Positions 9,434-18,563 of a stretch of DNA of 64,000 nt are shown in pieces. The notes under the pieces were generated by a model, which was not told the DNA's origin, did no database searches, and worked only from the letters and a program-made list of their open reading frames with translations. Numbering within the stretch: position 1 is the stretch's first letter; every line of letters starts with the position of its first letter. Source of the DNA: an uncultured Flavobacteriales bacterium (GTDB lineage Bacteria > Bacteroidota > Bacteroidia > Palsa-965); assembly GCA_903873905.1 (NCBI GenBank), contig CAIQQJ010000145.1, forward strand, positions 1-64,000, written 5' to 3'. A program made the translations under genes and the position numbers.

Positions 9434-11782
9434 ATGCGTGCGAAAATTAGTTTTAGAGCATGGAAACATTCCTTCTCCCTCATTTTTATTTTCTGCAACG
9501 TTTTTTTATTTTCTCAAAATGAAAAAGGCGTTTATCCTGTCGTAAACTCAGCGGCTCCTTTCACAGGAAAAACTTACGCAGTAATCATTGGGATTTCACA
9601 TTATCAAAGTTCCAAACTTCCCCAACTGGAATATGCAGATAAAGATGCAAGAGCCTTTTCTGATTTTCTCATTTCACCTGCTGGAGGAAAAACAGATTCT
9701 GCAAATATTAAATTATTGCTTAATGAAAATGCAAAATGTGCGAATATTTGGGCAGCCATTGGATGGCTGGGAAGAGTTGTGCAAAAAGGAGACAAGGCAT
9801 TTATTTATTTTTCTGGACATGGCGATGCGATTGATGAACGTGAATCTTTCCTTCTTGCATATGATGCGCCTGGACAAGATCCAAATTTGTACTTAGCGGG
9901 AGGTGTGATACAAATTTACAATCTAAAAAACAGAATTCACGATTTAGTAAATGCAAAAGGTGCGCAGGTCTTATTCATAACGGATGCATGTCGCACAAAT
10001 GAAATTCCTGGAGGACAAAACGGATCAGGTTATGCGTTCAAGAAAATCATGGAAGACAATGAAGGAGAAATTCAATTCAATAGTTGTTCTGCCAATGAAG
10101 CTTCGCAAGAAGGAATCCAGTGGGGAAATGGCAGAGGTGTATTTTCATGGTATCTCATTAATGGAATGATGGGATTGGCGGACGAAGATGATGATGGAAT
10201 TGTGACATTATATGAATTACAAAGTTATGTTTCATCAAACGTTCGAAAAGAAACCAAATCGGCTTCAACAGGAAAACCCAAACAATCGCCTTCCTTTTGT
10301 TGCACTGACAAAAATGATTTAGCCATTGCAAACGTGAACAAGGATGAAAAAAACAAGGCAATGCTTTCATTGGGAAAAAATGTATCTCCCACAAATGCAA
10401 TTGCTAAAAAAGGTGTTTTTTCATTTACTGATACCACTGCACAAAAAACCTATGATAATTTTTCAAGTCATATTCAAAAGAAGGAATTTTATTCTCTTTA
10501 CAGTGATTGTGCATTCAATGATTTGAATACGCTTCGTAATTTCAAAAGTATTCCTGAAGAGAAAAAATTTGATTTGATTGACATTTATGTTTCGGCAGTC
10601 ATGAATAATGTTCAGGAAGAATTGAATAGCTTATTGGATGGAAAGTTGACTGAGAAGGCTGCCGACTCCTATCAAATTCAATCTGTTTTAGATCTTGTAT
10701 CGCTTCCCAAAGAAGAAATGCAAACCATTAAGGGAAATTATTATTTTTTCAAAGGGTGGGAATATTGTTATTATTCTTCACCTGAACTTTTGAATACCGG
10801 TCTCCTCTATTGTGATTCGGCCATTCAAATTATGCCCAATGCGGCTTACATCTATGACATACAAGGTTTAATTTATCAAGCACAAAAAAAATACGATGAA
10901 GCGCAAGTTTCTTTCAAAAAAGCCATACAGCTAGCGCCCAATTGGACTTTTGCCTTGGGAAATCTTGGACACAATTATTCCAATTTGGGAGATGACTCAA
11001 CAGCCTTGATTTTATATGATCGTGTTTTGAAATTGGATTCTACACTTTGGCCTGCTTATAATAATATTGGAGCAATTTATTTTCATAAATGGAGAATTTC
11101 TCAAGATGAAAACTATAAAAAGTTGGGAATAGAAAATTATGAAAAAGCAATCTTCTATGATTCCACGAGTTATGATGCGTATTATAACTTGTCGCTTTTT
11201 TATGAAAAGGATTCCATTCAAGACAAATACGTTTCCCTACTGCTAAAAGCTTTTCATGCGGATTCCACCAGAGCGCAAGTGCTTCAACCTTTGGCTGAAT
11301 ATTATTATGATAAAGAAAAATATTCCGAAGCCGCTTATTATTTTGGACAATGGTACTATGTCTCTTCGGATCCTATACACGAATACAATTGGGGCGTATC
11401 AGCATTGCTTGCAAAGGAGTATGATTACGCGATCAGAATTTTTCTAAACTATTGTGACATCAACGTCCATGATTCAGATGGATTTTACATGTTAGGGAAA
11501 TGTTATTACCAGAATTCAAATTACGATACGGCGCTTTACTACTTTAAAACAGAAGAAAAAATAAATCCCAATCGTGTCAATTTGATTTACTACACAGGCA
11601 TGACCTACAAATTATTGGGCAATAACCAAAAAGCCATTCCCTATTTTCGTAGGGAAATAAAAACCCATCCTAACAATGCATCTGCATGTTACTATGAACT
11701 TTCTCTAATCTATTCGGAAAAATTTCTTGGCAAGCGAAAATCGAAAAGGTATTGGGCAGAGTATGAAAAGTTGAAAGGGTAA
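9434..11782 (+). CDS. Exported caspase-family (C14) protein with C-terminal TPR repeats
   Basis: 782 residues. A signal peptide is present (hydrophobic core 'FSLIFIFCNVFLFS'). Residues ~45-290 form a caspase-like domain: 'AVIIGISHY', 'YADKDARAF', catalytic His-129 in YFSGHGD and catalytic Cys-186 in FITDACRTN. Just after it lies an EF-hand-like loop, DEDDDGIVTLYE, with the canonical D-x-D-x-D-G-x-V-x-x-x-E spacing. Residues ~440-780 carry repeated tetratricopeptide units ('AAYIYDIQGLIYQAQKKYDEAQVSFKKA', shortened here to its TPR signature of A/Y/G positions). C14 enzymes cut after specific residues; substrate and partners here are unknown. It is paralogous to the protein at 15550-18534. Export to the periplasm is inferred from the leader. 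Confidence 0.88.
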   Translation: MRAKISFRAWKHSFSLIFIFCNVFLFSQNEKGVYPVVNSAAPFTGKTYAVIIGISHYQSSKLPQLEYADKDARAFSDFLISPAGGKTDSANIKLLLNENAKCANIWAAIGWLGRVVQKGDKAFIYFSGHGDAIDERESFLLAYDAPGQDPNLYLAGGVIQIYNLKNRIHDLVNAKGAQVLFITDACRTNEIPGGQNGSGYAFKKIMEDNEGEIQFNSCSANEASQEGIQWGNGRGVFSWYLINGMMGLADEDDDGIVTLYELQSYVSSNVRKETKSASTGKPKQSPSFCCTDKNDLAIANVNKDEKNKAMLSLGKNVSPTNAIAKKGVFSFTDTTAQKTYDNFSSHIQKKEFYSLYSDCAFNDLNTLRNFKSIPEEKKFDLIDIYVSAVMNNVQEELNSLLDGKLTEKAADSYQIQSVLDLVSLPKEEMQTIKGNYYFFKGWEYCYYSSPELLNTGLLYCDSAIQIMPNAAYIYDIQGLIYQAQKKYDEAQVSFKKAIQLAPNWTFALGNLGHNYSNLGDDSTALILYDRVLKLDSTLWPAYNNIGAIYFHKWRISQDENYKKLGIENYEKAIFYDSTSYDAYYNLSLFYEKDSIQDKYVSLLLKAFHADSTRAQVLQPLAEYYYDKEKYSEAAYYFGQWYYVSSDPIHEYNWGVSALLAKEYDYAIRIFLNYCDINVHDSDGFYMLGKCYYQNSNYDTALYYFKTEEKINPNRVNLIYYTGMTYKLLGNNQKAIPYFRREIKTHPNNASACYYELSLIYSEKFLGKRKSKRYWAEYEKLKG

Positions 11783-11855
11783 ATGATTAAGTGCCTATTG
11801 TTCAGACATTTCTTCTGCTGACTATAGTAAAACCTGTTAACGAGGATGAGTGCAA

Positions 11856-11883
11856 TTTTTCAGAATTAATTTTTCAGAATTAA
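11856..11883 (+). repeat. Tandem duplication of a 14-bp unit upstream of the WD40-caspase gene
   Basis: TTTTTCAGAATTAA occurs twice in direct succession (11856-11869 and 11870-11883), about 55 bases before the ATG at 11938. It may be a replication slip in the promoter region or a doubled operator; nothing decides between these. Confidence 0.6.
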
Positions 11884-11937
11884 TTTGAAATTTTTGGAAC
11901 GAAATATTCAAAATCAAAAACAATAACCCCAATTGAT

Positions 11938-14900
11938 ATGATTTCTCCAAAACAATTTTTGCTTTGTGCAATTCTTTTCATTTGGAATTGTACATTTCTA
12001 TTTTCACAACAGTCCGCAACCAATTCTTCGAAACCGGAGTTGGTATTACCATTAGGACACATTGATCCCATTGTATCTTGCGAATTTAGTCCTGATGGGA
12101 AAACCGTTCTTACTGGTGCGGAGGATCACACTGCAAAAATCTGGGATGTTGTAAGTGGACGGATATTGAAATCCTTTAATGGACATACCACAACAGTTAC
12201 ACACGCAAGATTCAGTCCTGATGGAAAAACCATACTCACATCCTCTTATGATAATACCGTAAAAACCTGGGATGTTCAATCTGGAAAATTGCTTTTGAAT
12301 TTAATTGGCGCTGAAAAATTCAATGATGCACTTTTCAGCCCAGATGGAAAGAGATTTATCACATCCTCTGAGGATGCCAACTTGAAAATTTGGGATAGCA
12401 AGAGTGGTTTACTAATAATTGAATTGGAAGAAACCGAAGATTGGGGAACACAACCAAAATTCAGCCCCGATGGAAAAATAGTTTTGGCTCTTTCCCATGA
12501 TCTTGTAAATCTTTGGGATTCACAAACCGGAAAATTAATTCGTACACTGAAAGGACACTTCAGTACCATTTATGACGCAGAGTTTAGTCCCGATGGCAAA
12601 AGAATCGTTACCACTTCTGATGATAATAAAGCCAAAACATGGGATGTTGAATCCGGTAAAGTACTTCTTACTTTGGAGAAGCATCAGGAAACAGTTTATA
12701 CAGGGAAATTCAGTCCCGATGGAAAAAAAATCATTACTGCATCGAGAGATGAATCAGTAATAGTTTGGGATGCATTGAATGGAAAAACCTTGATGCAAAT
12801 AAATCCACTTTCCGGAAACTGGATCACAGCAGATTTCAGCCCTGATGGAAATACGATTATCACAAAAGCTTCTCTATTTGAAATAAAAACATGGGATGCA
12901 GTCACAGGAAGATTGCGACACACCTTCTCATTAAGCAATGAAGGCCTCGCCGCTTTTAGTCCTGATGGAAAAAAATTGGTGACCGCGGCTAGCGATCATA
13001 CAGGATCCATTTGGAATGTGGCAGAAGGAAAAATAGTTACAAAACTTAAAGGGCATACATTCAGTATTTGGGACTGTGTCCTAAGTAAGGATGGTCACAA
13101 AATGATTACCACTTATTGGGGAAAGGCGGCACAAGTTTGGGATCTTACCAATGGAAAATTCGTGTCCAACATTGGAACGGATACCAATATTTTTTATGGA
13201 ATGATATTCACGCTAGATGGCAAAAGTATCATTACCACTTCAGATGATAACGATGTTTGTCTTTGGGATGTCGCAACAGGAAAACTGATCAGGAAATTTT
13301 CAGGACACACCAATCGTACCAGAGGAATAAAATTAAATTCGAGTGGAACTATAATCCTTTCTTTTGCAACGGATAACACTGCAAGAACATGGGATCTCAA
13401 AACTGGAAAATCATTGCACATATTTGAAGGACATGAGGAATCAATCGAATACGCAGAATTCAGTCGTGATGACAAAAGCATATTAACGATGTCACAGGAC
13501 AACACAGTAAAAATATGGGATGTGGAAAGCGGAAAATTAATTCATACGCTGAAAGAACATAATCGTTTTTGTTTTGCAGCACGCTTTTCACCAGATGGAA
13601 AACACATCGTTACAAGTGCTGAAGACAGTCTTGCGTCCGTTTGGGATGTTCAAAGTGGCAAAAAACTTTTTTCGCTTTATGAGCCGAATTTTGGTTGGAT
13701 CAGTGCTATAGAATTTAATGCTGTAGGCGACGAAGTGGTGCTCAATTCACTTGATACGGTTGCAACAGTTTGGGATTTATCCAATGGCAAACTTTTACAA
13801 AGACTTCCTGGCATCTCTGATTTTGCTGAACTTTTTCCAAATGAAAAAAACAGGTTGACGTTTGCAAAAGACAATGCAATCATGATTGGCGACTTGCAAA
13901 CATCGACAGTAAAACACACCATTAACTTTTCCGGACTTTTTAAATTCATCGATTGGCAAAATCACCGTTTGGCAACTACCGATAATTCCCTTCTTACGTT
14001 TTATGATACTGAATCAGGTCTTGAACTGTATAGCATGGCGGCAGTTGATGCAAAAGAATATGTATGGGTTCTTCCCTCTGGAGAATACATGACCACTCCT
14101 GATGCTGCAAAACATCTTGCCTGGGAAAATAATTTTCAACTTTACGATTTCGATCAATGGGATTTGCAATACAATCGTCCCGATAAGGTTTTAATTGCAT
14201 TGGGAAATACGGATACCCTCTTGACAAAATCTTACTATGAAGCCTATTATAAACGCCTGCGAAAAATGGGCATTGATAGTACAATGTTCAATGGAGATTT
14301 CCATGTACCTGAAACGGAAATAACAAATGCAGAAGAAATCCATGACAATACCAATCAATCATCAGTCAATCTAACCATAAGGGTTTCGGATTCAAATCCT
14401 CAAAATTTCATCAGGAAAATAATGGTTACGGTAAATGGCAATCCCATTTATGGAATGAAGGGAATGAATGTTGAAGCCACGAAACAAAATCAAATTTCAT
14501 TGACAATTCCAATAACATTATCCAATGGAGTCAACAGCATTAAAGTTTCGTGTTTAAATAATCATGCTGCTGCTTCCATCAAGCAAACGGCATACATCAA
14601 TTATCAGCCGAAAGAAAAAATTGTTTCCAAAACCTATTACATCGGCATTGGCGTTTCAGATTATCAGAATCCGAATTACAAATTGAATTACGCCGCCAAA
14701 GACGTGAACGATTTATCCAAGGGAATAAAAAAGAAATATCCCGATGCTGAAATCCATTTGCTGACCAACAAGGATGCCACTCGTGAAAATATCAAGGCAC
14801 TCAAGAAAGATATTTTGAGCAAGACCAATGTGGATGATATTGTCATTGTGTCTTTCAGTGGTCACGGTGTTGCCGACAAGAAAAATAATTTTTATTTCGG

Positions 14901-15450
14901 AACCTACGATATCAGTTTTGATGATCCTGCGAAAAGGGGTTTATCCTACGATGACATCGAATGGCTGCTCGATAGTATTCCTGCAAGAAAGAAATTGGTC
15001 ATGATGGATGCGTGTCACAGTGGTGAATTGGATAAAGAGGATTTTTACGAAATAAAAAAAGACAGCTCCAATCTTTCGAATAACAATGTTGTCGCTTCAA
15101 GAGGTGTTTATATGGTTGCATCAGATCATCCGAAACTTGGAATGAAAAACAGTTTTACATTAATGCAGGATCTTTTTGCCAATGTGAGTGCCGGAAATGG
15201 CGCGACAATAATTTCCGCAGCAGCAGGAACCGAATTTGCCTTTGAGGGAAATGATTGGAAGAATGGCGTGTTCACCTATTGCGTTTTGCAAGGTTTGATA
15301 AATAGAAAAGCCGATGCGAATGCTGATTCAGAAATTACCGTGAATGAATTGAAATCTTTTGTTGGTGAAGAAGTGCAAAAACTCACCAATGGAAAACAAA
15401 AGCCAACAGCACGCCAAGAGAATTTGGAATATGATTGGAGGATTTGGTGA
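11938..15450 (+). CDS. Exported WD40-repeat/caspase (C14) fusion protein
   Basis: 1170 residues. A signal peptide ends near 'LFSQQ'. Residues ~35-650 contain 14 clear WD40 repeats, each with 'FSPDGKxIxTxSxDxxxxxWDxxxGK', plus one or two worn ones, enough for two seven-bladed propellers. A linker of ~250 residues follows, with an Ig-like stretch ('NLTIRVSDSNPQ'). Residues ~895-1170 are a caspase domain: 'KTYYIGIGVSDYQ', catalytic His-976 in SFSGHGV, catalytic Cys-1026 in MMDACHSGE. It ends with a degenerate EF-hand-like loop (DANADSEITVNE, Gly-6 replaced by Ser). WD40 propellers commonly act as recognition platforms, so target or partner binding controlling the protease is a reasonable inference. 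It follows the caspase-TPR gene by 155 bases on the same strand. Confidence 0.9.
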   Translation: MISPKQFLLCAILFIWNCTFLFSQQSATNSSKPELVLPLGHIDPIVSCEFSPDGKTVLTGAEDHTAKIWDVVSGRILKSFNGHTTTVTHARFSPDGKTILTSSYDNTVKTWDVQSGKLLLNLIGAEKFNDALFSPDGKRFITSSEDANLKIWDSKSGLLIIELEETEDWGTQPKFSPDGKIVLALSHDLVNLWDSQTGKLIRTLKGHFSTIYDAEFSPDGKRIVTTSDDNKAKTWDVESGKVLLTLEKHQETVYTGKFSPDGKKIITASRDESVIVWDALNGKTLMQINPLSGNWITADFSPDGNTIITKASLFEIKTWDAVTGRLRHTFSLSNEGLAAFSPDGKKLVTAASDHTGSIWNVAEGKIVTKLKGHTFSIWDCVLSKDGHKMITTYWGKAAQVWDLTNGKFVSNIGTDTNIFYGMIFTLDGKSIITTSDDNDVCLWDVATGKLIRKFSGHTNRTRGIKLNSSGTIILSFATDNTARTWDLKTGKSLHIFEGHEESIEYAEFSRDDKSILTMSQDNTVKIWDVESGKLIHTLKEHNRFCFAARFSPDGKHIVTSAEDSLASVWDVQSGKKLFSLYEPNFGWISAIEFNAVGDEVVLNSLDTVATVWDLSNGKLLQRLPGISDFAELFPNEKNRLTFAKDNAIMIGDLQTSTVKHTINFSGLFKFIDWQNHRLATTDNSLLTFYDTESGLELYSMAAVDAKEYVWVLPSGEYMTTPDAAKHLAWENNFQLYDFDQWDLQYNRPDKVLIALGNTDTLLTKSYYEAYYKRLRKMGIDSTMFNGDFHVPETEITNAEEIHDNTNQSSVNLTIRVSDSNPQNFIRKIMVTVNGNPIYGMKGMNVEATKQNQISLTIPITLSNGVNSIKVSCLNNHAAASIKQTAYINYQPKEKIVSKTYYIGIGVSDYQNPNYKLNYAAKDVNDLSKGIKKKYPDAEIHLLTNKDATRENIKALKKDILSKTNVDDIVIVSFSGHGVADKKNNFYFGTYDISFDDPAKRGLSYDDIEWLLDSIPARKKLVMMDACHSGELDKEDFYEIKKDSSNLSNNNVVASRGVYMVASDHPKLGMKNSFTLMQDLFANVSAGNGATIISAAAGTEFAFEGNDWKNGVFTYCVLQGLINRKADANADSEITVNELKSFVGEEVQKLTNGKQKPTARQENLEYDWRIW

Positions 15451-15549
15451 AAAATCAGACTGCAACTTTGCTTCCTAGGAAAGATGCGATGGTGAAGTAT
15501 TGTTACTGTTAAAATATTAATAAATTACAATTCCCGATACAAATATCTA

Positions 15550-18534
15550 TTATTTCTTCCCAGTATTTTTCGCCACTTGCAACTCATCATATTTTCTCAA
15601 ATATTTTTTTGCTTTCCCTTTCTTAAACGCTTTTTTCTGGTACAACTGCGACAAACACAAATAGGCTGTTGCAAAATCAGGTTTTTGTAAGGTGCAGTTT
15701 TCAAAATACTTTATTGCCCTATTATCGTCTCCTCGCAATTGGTAAGCGCGGCCGAGTAAAAAACTTTTCTGGAAATCCTTTTCAGGACTTGGCATTGCTG
15801 GTCCAACAATCGCGATAACTGAATCATTGAATCCAGATTGCAGAAATAGATTTCCTAATAATAATCTTCCATCCGCACTATTTGGGTGAGCAGCCACTTG
15901 TTCTTTTGCAACTTTGGTAGCACCTGGGATGTCACCGGATTCCAATAAAGTATTGGCAATATAAATGCGGTAATCGGATTGTGGGATTTGCTTACCAGCT
16001 TTTTCATACCAGGAAATTGCTTCATTGTATTTTTTGTTATAAGAACAAATCTGTCCAGCAAAATATTTCAATGAATTGTAATGCTCAATTTGTTCACGAT
16101 AATAATTAATTAGTTGATAAGCAGAATCAAGGTTTTTACCAATGATTTGGCAATCCATTTTCCTTCTAACCACTTCCTCTCCACGCGGCATGATGGAATC
16201 TCCTTTAGCAAGAAAAGTTGCATAAAGAGGATCTGATGGATTTATTTTCGCATAAAATCTGATAAGGCACAAAATATTAATCTGGTTATACGGAGCAATA
16301 CGATAAGCCTTGGAATAATTTGCACGTGCTGAATAACCATCTTCCTTTCTCAGAAAAATATCACCCTTCAATCGATAGAGATAATCTTTTGTAGAATCAA
16401 CAGCGATAAGTCTATTGATGAATTTTATCGAAGCATCATCTGCATTGTATTTTTGCCAATAATCCGTGAGGCAATACAAAGCATTTACATTCCAGTTATT
16501 TATTTTGAAAGCCTTCTTGTAATATTCATAAGCAATGGAATCATTTCCTCCGCGTTCAATCATTTGTCCAATGGCAGTATAAATTTCAGCTGAATCACCA
16601 CCCAATGCAAGGCTCTTTGAAAAATAATTATTCGCAAGTGTAACATCTGAATTGCTGTAATAATCTCCAAGCATTTTAATGGTGTTCCAATTGGAGGAAT
16701 CCTTACTATAAGCAAGATTCAGATAATGCAACACGCTGTCTGTTTTGTAATAAGAGTAATAATAGGATGCAAGTGAACGATAAGGGCTACTAAATTGTGG
16801 AGCAATAGCGATGCTCTTTTTCATACAAGCAATAGCACGTGTATCATTATCTCCTCCGAAATTATTGTACATGCGATGATAGGTAGTACCCATCATATCA
16901 TAAGCGGATGTAAAAGTAGAATCAACCGCCAATGCTTTTTTGCACCATGAAATTGCCGCATTGCAATTATTAAAATATTTCACTTCAATGGCAGCCATAC
17001 CAACCATTGGGAAAACCCAATTGGGTGCAAGTGATAAAGCCTTGTTTACATCAGCAAGTGCTAGATCATACTCACCGAGACTTCCATGAAGCATTCCCCT
17101 GGTATTATAAATGTAAGCGGCATTGGGTTGATATTTTATGGAAGAGTCACAATAGGTAATCCCCAATTCAAATTGTTCATTATGCAAACCAAATGTTTGT
17201 TCCCGTGCCATGAAGAAATAATACTTCCCCATGAAATTATTTCTCTCGTTGCCTTCCAATACAACCATTCCTATAAGCGATTTCATTGCACCTGAAGCAT
17301 TGAAGATGGATTGAGAAGAAAGTATAGTCCGATCACCACCGAGATAATCATTCACCAAATCCTGGCAATAATTCATCACCTCATCGATATACAAATCTTT
17401 CAAATCTGATTTTCGTTCTTCGCTTACATTGGAAGAAGAGAGCAATTTGTTGAGTTGTGTAAATGCAGATTCAGATTTTCCAGCAATGTAATTTTGTTTA
17501 TTCAACTCCGCTTGAAAACGCAGATAATCCTGTTGTGTGGTATAATCATCAAAATGAATCAAACCTGCACGCGTAATATTATCCGCCTTGGAATATGATT
17601 TTGGTTTGGTGTTGGGATGAATGGATTGTAGAGCCTTCGCTTTCATTTTGGCATCAACATGATCAGCTACGCGGTCAATTTTTGTTTCCTCACAAAAAAA
17701 TGTAGGCGTTTGTTTGACAGTACCCGATGAGGATTTGGAATCAGCTCGAACACTATCGATAACATAGTTTTTCAATTCATACCACGAAACATTTCCATCA
17801 TTATCCTTATCCGCCAATCCTGACATTCCGTTGACGAGATGATAAGAAAACAAACCTCGTCCACCACCCCACGCTGCTCCTTCCATGGAAGTTTGATTGG
17901 CAGAACAGCTTGCAAACTGAATTTCACCAGCGTTCTCTTCCATAATTTTCGCATTCGTATAACGTATACCATTTACTTTTCCAGGTAAATCATTGGTACG
18001 ACATGCATCCGTAATCAAAACCACCTCAGCACTTTTTGACGTCATGTATTTGACTCTGTTTTTCAAATTAAAAACCTGAATTGTTCCTCCCGTGATATAT
18101 AAATTATCATCACCGCCTGGAGGAGCATCATAGGCTAACAGAAATGCTTCTTGTTCATCATAGGAATCGCCGTGACAGGCGAAATAAATATAAATGCGTG
18201 TATGAGGACTTGCACGTTTCGAGAGCCAAGACAAAGCAGTAGTTATACTTTGTGCTTTTGCATTTTCATTCAACAACAATTTAATATTTAGAGAATCTAC
18301 ATTTCCTCCTGCAGGTGAACGAAGAAAATTATAAAAGGCCTGAGCATCCGCATCTGCATACTGTAGCGATTGAACATTCTGGTATTTTGAAATCCCAACA
18401 ACCAAAGCGTAGGTTGTATCATATTGACCTTGCTCTTGTTGTTGCACAGGAATTGGCCCACGCGCCTGCTGTGCTGAAATATCAAAAGTGATATGCATTA
18501 ACAACAGCAAAACAAGAGTTCTTCTGATTTTCAT
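15550..18534 (-). CDS. Exported caspase-family (C14) protein with long TPR array
   Basis: 994 residues with a signal peptide (LVLLLLMHITFDISAQ). The caspase domain covers residues ~40-290: 'YALVVGISKYQ', catalytic His-121 in YFACHGD and Cys-178 in LITDACRTN. The residue before the His is Cys where the family and the paralogue at 9434 have Gly. An EF-hand-like loop (DKDNDGNVSWYE) follows with all canonical ligand positions. Residues ~430-985 are an extended array of TPR-like units. It is transcribed after the metacaspase-like gene upstream, with a 29-base gap, so the two are probably co-transcribed. It is a paralogue of the 782-residue protein, in opposite orientation across the WD40-caspase gene. 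Confidence 0.88.
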   Translation of the reverse strand: MKIRRTLVLLLLMHITFDISAQQARGPIPVQQQEQGQYDTTYALVVGISKYQNVQSLQYADADAQAFYNFLRSPAGGNVDSLNIKLLLNENAKAQSITTALSWLSKRASPHTRIYIYFACHGDSYDEQEAFLLAYDAPPGGDDNLYITGGTIQVFNLKNRVKYMTSKSAEVVLITDACRTNDLPGKVNGIRYTNAKIMEENAGEIQFASCSANQTSMEGAAWGGGRGLFSYHLVNGMSGLADKDNDGNVSWYELKNYVIDSVRADSKSSSGTVKQTPTFFCEETKIDRVADHVDAKMKAKALQSIHPNTKPKSYSKADNITRAGLIHFDDYTTQQDYLRFQAELNKQNYIAGKSESAFTQLNKLLSSSNVSEERKSDLKDLYIDEVMNYCQDLVNDYLGGDRTILSSQSIFNASGAMKSLIGMVVLEGNERNNFMGKYYFFMAREQTFGLHNEQFELGITYCDSSIKYQPNAAYIYNTRGMLHGSLGEYDLALADVNKALSLAPNWVFPMVGMAAIEVKYFNNCNAAISWCKKALAVDSTFTSAYDMMGTTYHRMYNNFGGDNDTRAIACMKKSIAIAPQFSSPYRSLASYYYSYYKTDSVLHYLNLAYSKDSSNWNTIKMLGDYYSNSDVTLANNYFSKSLALGGDSAEIYTAIGQMIERGGNDSIAYEYYKKAFKINNWNVNALYCLTDYWQKYNADDASIKFINRLIAVDSTKDYLYRLKGDIFLRKEDGYSARANYSKAYRIAPYNQINILCLIRFYAKINPSDPLYATFLAKGDSIMPRGEEVVRRKMDCQIIGKNLDSAYQLINYYREQIEHYNSLKYFAGQICSYNKKYNEAISWYEKAGKQIPQSDYRIYIANTLLESGDIPGATKVAKEQVAAHPNSADGRLLLGNLFLQSGFNDSVIAIVGPAMPSPEKDFQKSFLLGRAYQLRGDDNRAIKYFENCTLQKPDFATAYLCLSQLYQKKAFKKGKAKKYLRKYDELQVAKNTGKK

Positions 18535-18563
18535 TTATTTCTTATAAAATATTTGAAACTAAA

